A stretch of DNA of 64,000 nt from contig CALOBN010000005.1 in the NCBI GenBank assembly GCA_942491555.1, positions 806,001-870,000 of the forward strand. The letters are read 5' to 3'. The notes below the pieces were generated by a model. That model did no database searches. It had not been told where the DNA came from and saw only the letters and a program-made list of their open reading frames with translations. The stretch comes from Marinihelvus sp942491555 (GTDB lineage: Bacteria > Pseudomonadota > Gammaproteobacteria > Xanthomonadales > SZUA-36). Positions 51,963-60,538 of this stretch are shown here, in pieces. The number at the start of each line of letters is the position of its first letter. Position 1 is the first letter of the stretch. The position numbers and the translations under genes were made by a program.

Positions 51963-53558
51963 TCATTCGGCGTAGTTGACCGTTTCGCGCGTCTGCGCGA
52001 ATGTGATGTCGGGCCAGCGCTCCTGCGTGAGCTGGAGATTAACGCGGGTCGGCGCCAGGTAGACGAGCTGTTCGGCGGCATCGAGCGCCAGGTTGTTGCC
52101 CAGCTGATTTTCAAAGTCGCGCAGCATTTTCGGATCTTTGCAGCGCACCCAGCGGGCCGTGGCGATGTTCACGTTCTCGAATATGGCTTCCACGTTGTAT
52201 TCGTGTTTCAGGCGATAGGCCACCACTTCAAACTGCAGCACGCCAACGGCGCCCAGGATTAACTCATTGCCAAGGGTGGGGCGGAAGAACTGGGTAGCGC
52301 CTTCCTCGGAGAGTTGTTTCAGGCCTTTTTGCAGGGCCTTGAGCCGCAGCGGATCTTTCAGCAGGGCGCGACGGAACAGCTCCGGGGCAAAGTTGGGAAT
52401 ACCGGTGAACTGCAGCGACTCGCCCATGGTGAAGCTGTCGCCGATGGCAATCGTGCCGTGATTGTGGATACCAATAATATCGCCGGGCCAGGCTTCCTCC
52501 ACCGAGTCGCGGTCCTGCGCCATAAAGGTCAGCGCGTTCGGAATCTTGATGTCCTTGCCCAGGCGCACATGAAACATCTTCATGCCCTGCTCAAAGCGGC
52601 CGGAACACACGCGCATAAACGCCACCCTGTCCCGGTGCGCCGGATCCATATTCGCCTGGATCTTGAACACAAAACCGGTCAGCTTGGCCTCATCTGGTTC
52701 CACCGTGCGCGTGGTGGTCTCGCTGGGGCCGGGCGGCGGGGCGTATTTCACGAAGGCGTCCAGCAGGGGCGTGACGCCAAAATTATTGATCGCAGACCCG
52801 AAAAAGACCGGGGTTTGTTCCCCTCTGAGGTAGGCGGCCGGATCGAATTCATGGCTGGCGCCTTGCACCAGCTCGATCTCCTCGCGGAATTCAGCAACCT
52901 GTCGGCCCAGGCGTTCATCAAGGACAGGGTTATCCAGCCCCTGGATGATCTCCGCGTTCTGGGTCACGTAATTCTTGCCTGGCTCATACAGGTGCACTGT
53001 GTCATCAAGCAGGTGATACACCCCCTTCAGGCGCTTGCCCATGCCAATAGGCCAGGTAACCGGCGCACAGGCAATGCCAAGAACCTCTTCGACCTCATCA
53101 AGCAATTCGATGGGCTCGCGACCCTCGCGGTCAAGCTTGTTGATGAAGGTAAAAATGGGTGTCTGGCGCAGGCGGCAGACCTCCATCAGCTTGATGGTGC
53201 GCTCCTCCACGCCTTTGGCGCAGTCAATCACCATCAGTGCGGAGTCGACCGCGGTCAGCGTGCGGTAGGTGTCCTCGGAGAAATCCGCGTGCCCCGGTGT
53301 ATCCAGCAAGTTCACGATGCAGTCGCCATAGCTGAATTGCATGACCGAGCTGGTCACGGAGATGCCGCGCTCCTGCTCCATCTTCATCCAGTCAGACGTG
53401 GCATGGCGTGCAGCCTTCTTGGCTTTGACGGCGCCGGCCATGTTGATGGCACCGCCAAACAACAGCAGTTTTTCCGTCAGCGTGGTCTTGCCTGCATCCG
53501 GATGGCTGATGATGGCGAAGGTGCGCCGGCGTTCGAGTTGTTGCTGGACTTTTGACAT
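51963..53558 (-). CDS. prfC: Peptide chain release factor 3
   Basis: A 531-residue GTPase of the RF3 type, with G1 SHPDAGKTTLTEKLL, G3 LLDTPGHADFSEDTYR and G4 FINKLDREG. It recycles RF1 and RF2 from the ribosome after termination. RF3 rather than EF-G is indicated by the MNAxGxVK-like segment AINMAGAVKAKKAARHATSDW and the length. It heads a leftward run that continues through the MATE, CNT and acyltransferase genes. Confidence 0.97.
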   Translation of the reverse strand: MSKVQQQLERRRTFAIISHPDAGKTTLTEKLLLFGGAINMAGAVKAKKAARHATSDWMKMEQERGISVTSSVMQFSYGDCIVNLLDTPGHADFSEDTYRTLTAVDSALMVIDCAKGVEERTIKLMEVCRLRQTPIFTFINKLDREGREPIELLDEVEEVLGIACAPVTWPIGMGKRLKGVYHLLDDTVHLYEPGKNYVTQNAEIIQGLDNPVLDERLGRQVAEFREEIELVQGASHEFDPAAYLRGEQTPVFFGSAINNFGVTPLLDAFVKYAPPPGPSETTTRTVEPDEAKLTGFVFKIQANMDPAHRDRVAFMRVCSGRFEQGMKMFHVRLGKDIKIPNALTFMAQDRDSVEEAWPGDIIGIHNHGTIAIGDSFTMGESLQFTGIPNFAPELFRRALLKDPLRLKALQKGLKQLSEEGATQFFRPTLGNELILGAVGVLQFEVVAYRLKHEYNVEAIFENVNIATARWVRCKDPKMLRDFENQLGNNLALDAAEQLVYLAPTRVNLQLTQERWPDITFAQTRETVNYAE

Positions 53559-53703
53559 GAACAGGGAACGGTTTCCGGGAACGAAAAAAGCGCTGCATTC
53601 TAACAGACCCCTGCAGGCTTATCGCCAAGGCTTTACCTGACCAGTGTCATGTCGCCGGCAGCCGGGTCAGCTACCATAATAACTTCACCAAGGAGAAAGA
53701 CTG

Positions 53704-54141
53704 ATGTTCGAAATTTCCACGATCATGAGCACGGAGCTGGTCACCGTGCACCCTTCAGCCAGCCTGTATCACGCCCGCGAGCTGATGAATGAAAAGCGTA
53801 TCCGGCACCTTCTGGTGGTAGACCACAGCGACAATCTGGTCGGTCTGCTGACCCAGTCGGACGTATTGGCGGCTTCGGACTCCATTCTGAAAGATCGCGA
53901 TTCGCAACTGGACACGGCTTTTTTCCCGGTCGAAGATGCGATGGTCACTGAATTGGACACCGTGTCCTCGCAAACAAGCCTGCGTCAGGCAGCGCTGTTC
54001 CTCGAACGGCACAAGATAGGCTGCCTGCCGGTTGTAGATAATGGCAAGCTGGTTGGCATCGTGACCGATACGGACTTTGTCGGTGTTGCCGTCAACCTGC
54101 TTGAGCAGCTCGAAAGCATGGCGCCCGAGTCCGACGACTAA
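53704..54141 (+). CDS. CBS-domain-pair protein
   Basis: A 145-residue cytoplasmic protein made of two CBS motifs (STELVTVHPSASLYHARELM and EDAMVTELDTVSSQTSLRQA) joined by an acidic linker. CBS pairs bind adenosyl ligands and usually act as regulatory modules; with no attached catalytic domain the target is unknown. An AAGGAG lies 9 bases before the ATG. It is convergent with the GcvT-like gene; the gap contains a CCGGGC/GCCCGG hairpin at 54177-54192 that might be a weak terminator. Confidence 0.9.
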   Translation: MFEISTIMSTELVTVHPSASLYHARELMNEKRIRHLLVVDHSDNLVGLLTQSDVLAASDSILKDRDSQLDTAFFPVEDAMVTELDTVSSQTSLRQAALFLERHKIGCLPVVDNGKLVGIVTDTDFVGVAVNLLEQLESMAPESDD

Positions 54142-54198
54142 AGCTAATTGCGCTGTACTAACGTCGTTGTTGTTAGCCGGGCCCAAGCCCGGGACCAG

Positions 54199-55455
54199 TC
54201 AGACGGGCGGTGGTGGTGTGGCCCTGGCCCGTTCGGGCGTCCAGAATGGTCGCTTACTGACCGTGCAGCGTGCCACCTTGCTGAGCTGGCGAAGCTCCTT
54301 CTCATAGTCAATCCAGGCCCAGATCTCACCATCGCGGTAAGGCGCTTCAATCATTGCCAGGGCGATGTTGGCCTTGGCTGCCGGTGACCACATGGCCGAG
54401 GTCACGTAGCCAATGGGTTTGGTGCAGCGGCGGTTGGCGTACAGCCAGGAACCTTCCGCCGGCTTGTTGCCCTCGATATCCAGCTTGGTCAAGATGGTGC
54501 GGGGGCCACGTTGCTTTTCCTCCAGCAGCGCACGCCGTCCATTGAAATGCGGCTTGTCAAAATCTACCAGCCAGCCGAGTGCCAGCTCGAAGGGCGTGTG
54601 GTCGTACTCAAAGTGCACGGTCTTCAGGGCCTCATTGAATTCCATGTAAGGCATGATGAACCCGGCCTCCAGGCGCGCCATATTGGTCGCCTCCTCGCCG
54701 TAGGGCTGAATGCCATAGCGTGAGCCGACCGCATACAGGTGATCCCAGAGCGTGAGTGCCCGCTCTGGTTCAATCCATAGCTCGTAGCCGAGATCACCGG
54801 TAAAGCCTGTCCGCGAGACCATCAGCTGCCCGCCCTCATAGGCATGCATCTGGATACCGAATGGCTTGAGCGTTTCGATGCCCTGCAGGCCCATTTCCTG
54901 AAGCACACTGCAGGTTGCCGGGCCCTGAAAAGAAAGTGCTGCATAACTGTCACTGCAGTCCTCGACCAGGACCTCATCAAAGCCAAAGCAGGCTTTCTTT
55001 AGCCACGCCAGGCAGGGACTCCCGCAGGTGAGCAGGAATGTCTCCGGGCCGAGCCGGAAAATGGTCCCGTCATCGATGACACGGCCTTCGTCGTTGCACC
55101 ACACCACGTAGGTGACCCGGAGTTCGCCCAGTTTTTGCACACTGCGGGTTACCAGCCGGTCCAGCATGGCCTCGGCATTCTTGCCGGTGATCCGGTATTT
55201 CTGCATGGGGCAGATGTCATAGGTGCCGCAGGCGTTACGGATGCAAAAGTACTCGTATTCCGGATCGTAATAGTGCTCGGCGAAGCGGTAACCATTCCAG
55301 GATGACCAGGCCTCACGCAGGTTCAGGGCGGCCTGGCGGGGATGGAATGGCGACTCCTTGAGCCGCTCACCGGCATAGGGGTCGGCTGCCAGCCCCGGGG
55401 TCTGTGGCCCGCCGTTGTTGCCGGGTGTCTGGTTTGGCGTGGCTGATTCACTCAT
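54199..55455 (-). CDS. GcvT-like aminomethyltransferase/folate-dependent demethylase family protein
   Basis: A 418-residue protein of the GcvT fold. After a low-complexity N-terminus (about 1-30) it shows GcvT-type segments: GTYDICPMQKYRITGKNAEAM, MVSRTGFTGDLGYELWIEPE, ATNMARLEAGFIMPYM and a C-terminal barrel with PIGYVTSAMWSP. Members bind tetrahydrofolate and move one-carbon units from amines, ethers or DMSP. It is not likely to be the glycine-cleavage T protein: no gcvH or gcvP is near, and it overlaps a flavoprotein gene by 8 bases. Substrate unknown. Confidence 0.82.
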   Translation of the reverse strand: MSESATPNQTPGNNGGPQTPGLAADPYAGERLKESPFHPRQAALNLREAWSSWNGYRFAEHYYDPEYEYFCIRNACGTYDICPMQKYRITGKNAEAMLDRLVTRSVQKLGELRVTYVVWCNDEGRVIDDGTIFRLGPETFLLTCGSPCLAWLKKACFGFDEVLVEDCSDSYAALSFQGPATCSVLQEMGLQGIETLKPFGIQMHAYEGGQLMVSRTGFTGDLGYELWIEPERALTLWDHLYAVGSRYGIQPYGEEATNMARLEAGFIMPYMEFNEALKTVHFEYDHTPFELALGWLVDFDKPHFNGRRALLEEKQRGPRTILTKLDIEGNKPAEGSWLYANRRCTKPIGYVTSAMWSPAAKANIALAMIEAPYRDGEIWAWIDYEKELRQLSKVARCTVSKRPFWTPERARATPPPPV

Positions 55456-57067
55456 CGTAGCAATCGTCCTCCGGCACCGTGTTGGGCCGCTTCAGGTCGT
55501 GCAGGATCTCCCGGGCCGCGTTGGCACCGCAAGCCGCGGAAACACCGCCGCCGGGGTGTGTCGAGGACCCGCACATATACAGACTTTTCACCGGCATTCG
55601 ATACTGGGCGTAACCCGGAAAGGGCCGATTGAAGAGCAGCTGGTCTATGGTCAGCTCACCCTGAAAGATATTACCCTCGGTGAGCCCGATCTCCTGCTCA
55701 ATCTCCCAGGGCGTGCGGACCTCCATATGCACAATCAGGTCCTTGAATCCCGGGCTGTGACGCTCGAGCTTGTCGACCACGACCTTACCAAAGGCGTCCC
55801 GCTTCGCGGGGGTCCAGGGCCCGTCCTCCAGCTCTGGCGGGCAGTACTGCACAAAATTGGACATCCAGTGACAGCCCGGTGGTGCCACGGTCGGATCCCA
55901 GGCCGAAGGAATCACGGATTCAATAAACGGGTCATCCGACCAGCGACCCCGCTTCCAGCAGTCATAGGCCCGTTCCAGGGTGGCCATGTCACCGATAAAG
56001 GCCTGCCCACCCCGGTTAACATAGCGGTTATCCGGCACATTGATAAATTTCGGTAAACCGGACAGGGCAATATTGACCTTGCCGCTGGAGCCACGGATCT
56101 TGAAGTTCCTGGATCGATGAACAATCTCGGCCGGAAGGTCTGCCGGGTCCATGATGTGGGTGAAGGTGCGCCGCGCATCCAGGTTGGAGACGACGATGCC
56201 GGCTTCAATCTCTTCACCGCCTTCGATAACAACGCCGACTGCCTGGCCATTGCGAACCAGGATCTGCTCAACCGGCGCCTCTGTACGGATGGTTCCGCCT
56301 TCGGCCTGAAAGGCACTCGCAATGGCGTTGGAGATCGCCCCCATCCCACCTCGCGCCAGGCCCCATGCACCGATGCTGCCATCCACATCGCCCATCACGT
56401 GATGCAGCAGAATGTAGGCAGACCCGGGGGATTCCACGCCCAACGCCGTACCAATAATGCCCGGCGTTGCCATCGAGGCTTTGATCAGATCATTTTCAAA
56501 ATAGTCTTCCAGGTACTCCGCCGCGCTCATGGTGAAGAAGCGGATGTATTCGTAAAGCTCACGCTCGCCAAGGCCCCAGAATTGCCTGGCCAGAAACAGC
56601 ATTTCCTTGAAATCACGGATGCGGAACGTGGATGGATCAGGCGGTGTGCGCAGCAGGGTTTTACGGATCAGCTGGGAGTAGCGGCTCAGGTCTGTCTCAA
56701 AGCGAGACATGGCGTCCGCATCATGCGGCGACAGCTGCCGCAAGGCGTTGTAGTTGGCGTCTTCATCGTGGTAGGACAGGAGCACCTGGCCGTTGTGCCC
56801 ATAGTTAATGGTGCCCAGGTACGGCACCAGCATGAGCCCGTGACGACTCAGGTCCAGATCCCGGTGAATGGACTGGCGCATCATGCTGCACACATAGGAG
56901 CAGCTCGAATATTTCCAGCCCGGTTCAATCTCGCGCGACACCGCGGCGCCGCCAATGTAGTCGTTCTTCTCCACCACCAGAACATCCAGACCGGCGCGGG
57001 CCAGGTAGGCGGCATTGGTCAGACCGTTGTGGCCGGCCCCGATAATAATCGCATCCCAACGTTTCAT
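55448..57067 (-). CDS. PYROXD2/phytoene-desaturase-like FAD-dependent oxidoreductase (first of tandem pair)
   Basis: From the ATG at 57067 this is a 539-residue flavoprotein with a Rossmann motif IIIGAGHNGLTNAAYLARAG and a C-terminal FAD segment MCGSSTHPGGGVSAACGANAA. This layout is that of the phytoene desaturase-related family, whose bacterial members act on many substrates. No carotenoid genes are near. It starts 2 bases after the tandem paralogue and overlaps the GcvT-like gene by 8 bases, so the three are one operon. The frame's 5' extension to 57163 overlaps the upstream gene and is rejected. Confidence 0.85.
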   Translation of the reverse strand: MKRWDAIIIGAGHNGLTNAAYLARAGLDVLVVEKNDYIGGAAVSREIEPGWKYSSCSYVCSMMRQSIHRDLDLSRHGLMLVPYLGTINYGHNGQVLLSYHDEDANYNALRQLSPHDADAMSRFETDLSRYSQLIRKTLLRTPPDPSTFRIRDFKEMLFLARQFWGLGERELYEYIRFFTMSAAEYLEDYFENDLIKASMATPGIIGTALGVESPGSAYILLHHVMGDVDGSIGAWGLARGGMGAISNAIASAFQAEGGTIRTEAPVEQILVRNGQAVGVVIEGGEEIEAGIVVSNLDARRTFTHIMDPADLPAEIVHRSRNFKIRGSSGKVNIALSGLPKFINVPDNRYVNRGGQAFIGDMATLERAYDCWKRGRWSDDPFIESVIPSAWDPTVAPPGCHWMSNFVQYCPPELEDGPWTPAKRDAFGKVVVDKLERHSPGFKDLIVHMEVRTPWEIEQEIGLTEGNIFQGELTIDQLLFNRPFPGYAQYRMPVKSLYMCGSSTHPGGGVSAACGANAAREILHDLKRPNTVPEDDCYDE

Positions 57068-57069
57068 GC

Positions 57070-58602
57070 TCACGACTCCTGGCGCAGCAGCTCGCGGGCT
57101 GCGTTGTAGCCGGCAGCCCCGCTCAGGTCTCCGGCGGGGTGACAGCCGGCACCGCACAACCACAGGCCTGCCAGGGGAGTACGGTACTGAGCAGCCTCAT
57201 AGGTGGGTCGCATCATTAACATCTGGTCCAGGGCGAACTCGCCATGGTGCCAGTGACCGCCAGCCAGACCATAGCGCTGCTCGAGGTCACCGGGTAGCAG
57301 CAGTTCGCTGGCCACTACCTGCTCGCGTAACCCCGGCGCCAGTCGTTCCAGCCGTGCAAGCACCGTATCCAGCAGCGCAACACGCGCCGCGTCATCCCAG
57401 CCGCCTTTGCGGTTGCCGGTGATGTACATAACGTGTGCGGAAAGCACGTGCTTGCCCGCAGGCGCCAGGGATGGGTTATCCAGGGATGGCAGGTAAAACT
57501 CCAGCACAGGATTCCGGGGAACCTCGCCATACTTTGACGCATCAAAGGCAAACTCGATCGCATCAAGGCTGGGTGCATCCAGCAAACGCCCACGCGGTTG
57601 TTCGAGGCCCTCGAAAACCGGCAATGTATCAAGCGCGAGATGCACCTTGGCGACCAGCCCCCGGGCGCGAATGCGTGCAATCCGGTTGGTGAAACCGATT
57701 TCCAGGTGTGACACCCCGACCAGGTCAATAAATGTGGTTTTTGGGTCCAGGGAGGATATGACGCGTCCAGCACCCAGCGTTTCCCCGTCTGCCAGAACCA
57801 CTCCCGTCACTCGTTCTCCCTGTTCACTGGCTTCGATTCGCAAGCGCTTGACCCGGCCGCCGGTTCGAATCGTGACGCCGGCTTGTTCAGCCGCGGCAGT
57901 CAGCGCTGTAAGCAGATTGGCCGGACCGCTTACCGCTCGACCTGAGCGCCGGTAGAGCAACATGGGAACCGCGTTGTTGGGGGAGCGCGGCGCCATCCGC
58001 GAACCAATCAAGCCATCCCATGCGAGCAAGGCCTTGAGCGCCTCGTTGTCCAGTGTTTCATCGGCAAGATCCCGCGCGGGCAGTGAGAAAACCCGCAAAA
58101 ATTCGCGAAACTCCTTTTTGCCCAGTCGGCGTAAACCCCAGGCCAGCTTGCCGAAGGTGCTCATCTCGCGCATTCCACCCCGCGCCAGGCGGGGCATGGT
58201 CTTCAGCCAGAACGGTGCGAGCGCATCACTGAAGCGGTCGAGCTGTGCTGCCAGGGTTGCCCAGGCGTGGCGATCTGCCTCATCCACGCCGCTCGCCTGC
58301 GTGCCGGCGATGGAAACGACCTGGCCATCGCCCAGCAAGCTGCTCAGCATCGCCGGTTGGGAAGCCCAGCGAAGCCCGTGTGACTCCAGGTCCAGCGCCT
58401 TGGCCACTGCAGGTTGGAAACTGGCCGCATGATGCGCGACGGGCGCACTGAAGCCTTCCGCGAAGGGGTATGCTGCCGCGAGGCCGCCAGCCTGCGCCGC
58501 CTGTTCCAGCAGCAGCACGCGTTGACCGGCCCGCGCCAGCAAACTGGCGCAAACCAGCCCGTTGGTTCCGGCCCCGATGACAATGGTGTCAAAGTCACTC
58601 AT
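57070..58602 (-). CDS. PYROXD2/phytoene-desaturase-like FAD-dependent oxidoreductase (second of tandem pair)
   Basis: A 510-residue flavoprotein with IVIGAGTNGLVCASLLARAG at the N-terminus and LCGAGCHPAGDLSGAAGYNAAREL at the C-terminus, the latter closely matching its neighbour. The two seem to be diverged tandem duplicates that might form a heteromer or catalyse successive oxidations. It is the first gene of the leftward trio, opposite the AraC-type regulator gene across about 200 bases. The substrate is unknown. Confidence 0.85.
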   Translation of the reverse strand: MSDFDTIVIGAGTNGLVCASLLARAGQRVLLLEQAAQAGGLAAAYPFAEGFSAPVAHHAASFQPAVAKALDLESHGLRWASQPAMLSSLLGDGQVVSIAGTQASGVDEADRHAWATLAAQLDRFSDALAPFWLKTMPRLARGGMREMSTFGKLAWGLRRLGKKEFREFLRVFSLPARDLADETLDNEALKALLAWDGLIGSRMAPRSPNNAVPMLLYRRSGRAVSGPANLLTALTAAAEQAGVTIRTGGRVKRLRIEASEQGERVTGVVLADGETLGAGRVISSLDPKTTFIDLVGVSHLEIGFTNRIARIRARGLVAKVHLALDTLPVFEGLEQPRGRLLDAPSLDAIEFAFDASKYGEVPRNPVLEFYLPSLDNPSLAPAGKHVLSAHVMYITGNRKGGWDDAARVALLDTVLARLERLAPGLREQVVASELLLPGDLEQRYGLAGGHWHHGEFALDQMLMMRPTYEAAQYRTPLAGLWLCGAGCHPAGDLSGAAGYNAARELLRQES

Positions 58603-58801
58603 TAAAATTCCTTCATCCCAGGGTAGGAAATGCTAGGCGCGAACGGATGGCAGAGCCTCCAGCCCTACACGCAAGGCAGCCGAAGATGGCGCCAGCGTTA
58701 TCGCAATGGAGCAATGTTCAGTCCAACGCCCCGGCTACAGCACCAGCCCGTCTCGCATTATGAAGACCATGCTACTCTGTGAACTGAATCCGGAGTTGCT
58801 G
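58603..58801. promoter_or_regulatory. Divergent intergenic region between the flavoprotein trio and the AraC-type regulator
   Basis: About 200 bases lie between two opposing transcription units and should contain both promoters and any operator of the AraC-type protein. I could not pick a convincing -35/-10 pair or palindrome. The only supported element is the GGAG six bases before the regulator ATG at 58802. Confidence 0.4.
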
Positions 58802-59584
58802 ATGGCCTCACACCCTTTCGTTGAAAGCTACCTGGACGCCTGGAACCGCAATGATGCCGCGGCCGTCGGCGGGCATCTTGCCAAGCAGGGCGTCTACCGG
58901 GATGTGCCTGCGAACCACGTGCAGAACCGCACCGAGCTGATAGAAAGTCTGGAGGCCTTTTTCGAGGACGCGCCGCACCGCTATGAACTGGTCGGCAAGG
59001 TGGTGGGCAGCGCCACGACCGTCGCCTTTCAGTACCGCATGGTGTCCCTGGACAGCAATTCACATGACCGCGAACTGAGAACCCTGCGCGGCGCCGAGTT
59101 CATCGAGCTGCACAGGGGGCGTGCAACCAGCATCAATGACTATTATCAGCTGGATGAGCCCCTTATGGAGTCGGGTGTCGCCAGCCCTGAGCTCGCGCCG
59201 CGCGAATTAAAACAGCGCAAATACGCCAAGTCCGGCCTGGGGCCAAAACGCATCGAGCAATACAAGCAGCGCCTCGAGCGCCTTATCGAGGACGAAGCCC
59301 TCTACCTGCGCCCGGATCTCACGCTGCCCCATCTGGCCGGGCGGCTGGATTGCTCGGTTAATCATGTCTCGCAGGTGATCAATGCAGGTCTCGGTATGAG
59401 CTTCTTTGACTGGATCAGCCAGCACCGCATCGAACATGCCAAGACCCTCCTGACGCAGGCAGATGCACAGCCCGTGTTGAGTATCGCCTATGCCGTTGGC
59501 TTCAATTCCAACTCGGCCTTCTACACCGCCTTCAGGAAATGGGTCGGCACCACGCCAACCGCCTACCGGGATAAACACGGCTGA
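58802..59584 (+). CDS. Regulator fusing an NTF2/SnoaL-like domain to an AraC-type DNA-binding domain
   Basis: From the ATG at 58802 (GGAG 6 bases upstream) the protein has 260 residues. About 1-115 looks like an NTF2/SnoaL-like pocket fold (HPFVESYLDAWNRNDAAAVG, YRDVPANHVQNRTELIESL). Residues about 150-260 form an AraC double helix-turn-helix (LTLPHLAGRLDCSVNHVSQ, VLSIAYAVGFNSNSAFYTAF, RKWVGTTPTAYR). The NTF2 domain in place of the usual cupin suggests a different kind of ligand sensing. Its position next to two divergent units suggests it regulates them. In-frame ATGs at 58760 and 58706 are less likely. Confidence 0.82.
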   Translation: MASHPFVESYLDAWNRNDAAAVGGHLAKQGVYRDVPANHVQNRTELIESLEAFFEDAPHRYELVGKVVGSATTVAFQYRMVSLDSNSHDRELRTLRGAEFIELHRGRATSINDYYQLDEPLMESGVASPELAPRELKQRKYAKSGLGPKRIEQYKQRLERLIEDEALYLRPDLTLPHLAGRLDCSVNHVSQVINAGLGMSFFDWISQHRIEHAKTLLTQADAQPVLSIAYAVGFNSNSAFYTAFRKWVGTTPTAYRDKHG

Positions 59585-59655
59585 CACAGGGCTGCCGGCA
59601 TCCCCGCCTGTAGGGATGGAGTTATGACCGGTACGCTCTTGATTACTATTTGCGC

Positions 59656-60531
59656 ATGAGCGATACCCCAGCCGCGCCCAGCGAGCTCCGCAGCCAACGA
59701 CTGCAACAGCTGTTCAAGTGGACGGTCTATAGTCTGCTGCTTGTGAACTTCGGGTTTTACCTCGTCGAGGATATGACCCAGTCGATTCACACGCTGCATG
59801 CGGGCAGCACCTTGCTCGACATGACCAGCTCGTTTGCGACCAGTGCTGCGGTGCTTGCCTGGTTCATGCTGCTGTTCAGTCTCGAGCTGGAAACCTATGC
59901 CATTGATGATGCCGCCTGGACCCGTCGGATTGAACTGCTGGCGCATGGGGCGCGCGTGGTGAGTTTTCTGATCATCGGTCACTTTGTATTCGCGCTAGTG
60001 AACTGGGCTGTCGAAATCGAAACTGAACGACCGCTGGAAGGTATTTCGTCTCCGTGCGAAATTGTAGAAGATAAACTTTCCTGGTCAAGCAACCTGGATT
60101 ACCAGGCCCTTACCCGGGAAAACTGCAACACGCTGACCGGGGACACTCAGCTGTACCAGCTGGGCAAGGACCCGGTGATTACCGACCGGCAAGGGTTGGT
60201 GCTGGCACAGCGGCTGGCCTGGGGAGACGTGCTGGAGATTTTCGCCTGGCTGATCATTATTGTGGCCATGGAGATCATGGTGCGTTTGCAGAGTCGGGGC
60301 ATCACCGGGGGCAGGCTTATTGGGGTTGTGCGCGGCACCCGGTTCACTTTTTACGGGGTCCTGTTTTGCCTGGGATTCTGGTGGGCATCCCTGGGGCACT
60401 GGTTGTACCTGTGGGATACCTTCCTGTGGATCGCCGGCTTTGGAGCCATCGAGATGAATTTGCGGCTCTGGCGCGAGGAGCTTCGCAAGCAACAAACTGA
60501 AAATACCGACCTGGCAGCGAGCGAGGTATGA
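59656..60531 (+). CDS. Uncharacterised six-helix membrane protein
   Basis: I do not recognise this 291-residue protein. It has about six membrane helices (near 22-40, 60-79, 95-118, 190-208, 225-245, 248-266) and a polar loop of some 70 residues between helices 3 and 4 with two cysteines (SSPCEIV, ENCNTL) that could form a disulfide if the loop is periplasmic. Helices 1-3 and 4-6 are not obviously alike. It might be a transporter or sensor partner for the amine oxidase gene 7 bases downstream. An in-frame TTG at 59650 is a weaker start. Confidence 0.75.
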   Translation: MSDTPAAPSELRSQRLQQLFKWTVYSLLLVNFGFYLVEDMTQSIHTLHAGSTLLDMTSSFATSAAVLAWFMLLFSLELETYAIDDAAWTRRIELLAHGARVVSFLIIGHFVFALVNWAVEIETERPLEGISSPCEIVEDKLSWSSNLDYQALTRENCNTLTGDTQLYQLGKDPVITDRQGLVLAQRLAWGDVLEIFAWLIIIVAMEIMVRLQSRGITGGRLIGVVRGTRFTFYGVLFCLGFWWASLGHWLYLWDTFLWIAGFGAIEMNLRLWREELRKQQTENTDLAASEV

Positions 60532-60538
60532 CTCGAGA

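Noticed and set aside
52314..53555. Open frame of 413 codons opposite prfC
   Set aside because: It mirrors a fully conserved RF3 gene and carries no independent motif.
55448..58602. Carotenoid desaturases
   Set aside because: The family resemblance to phytoene desaturase is only general; no crtB, crtE or other carotenoid gene is nearby and the context points to amine or methyl-group metabolism.
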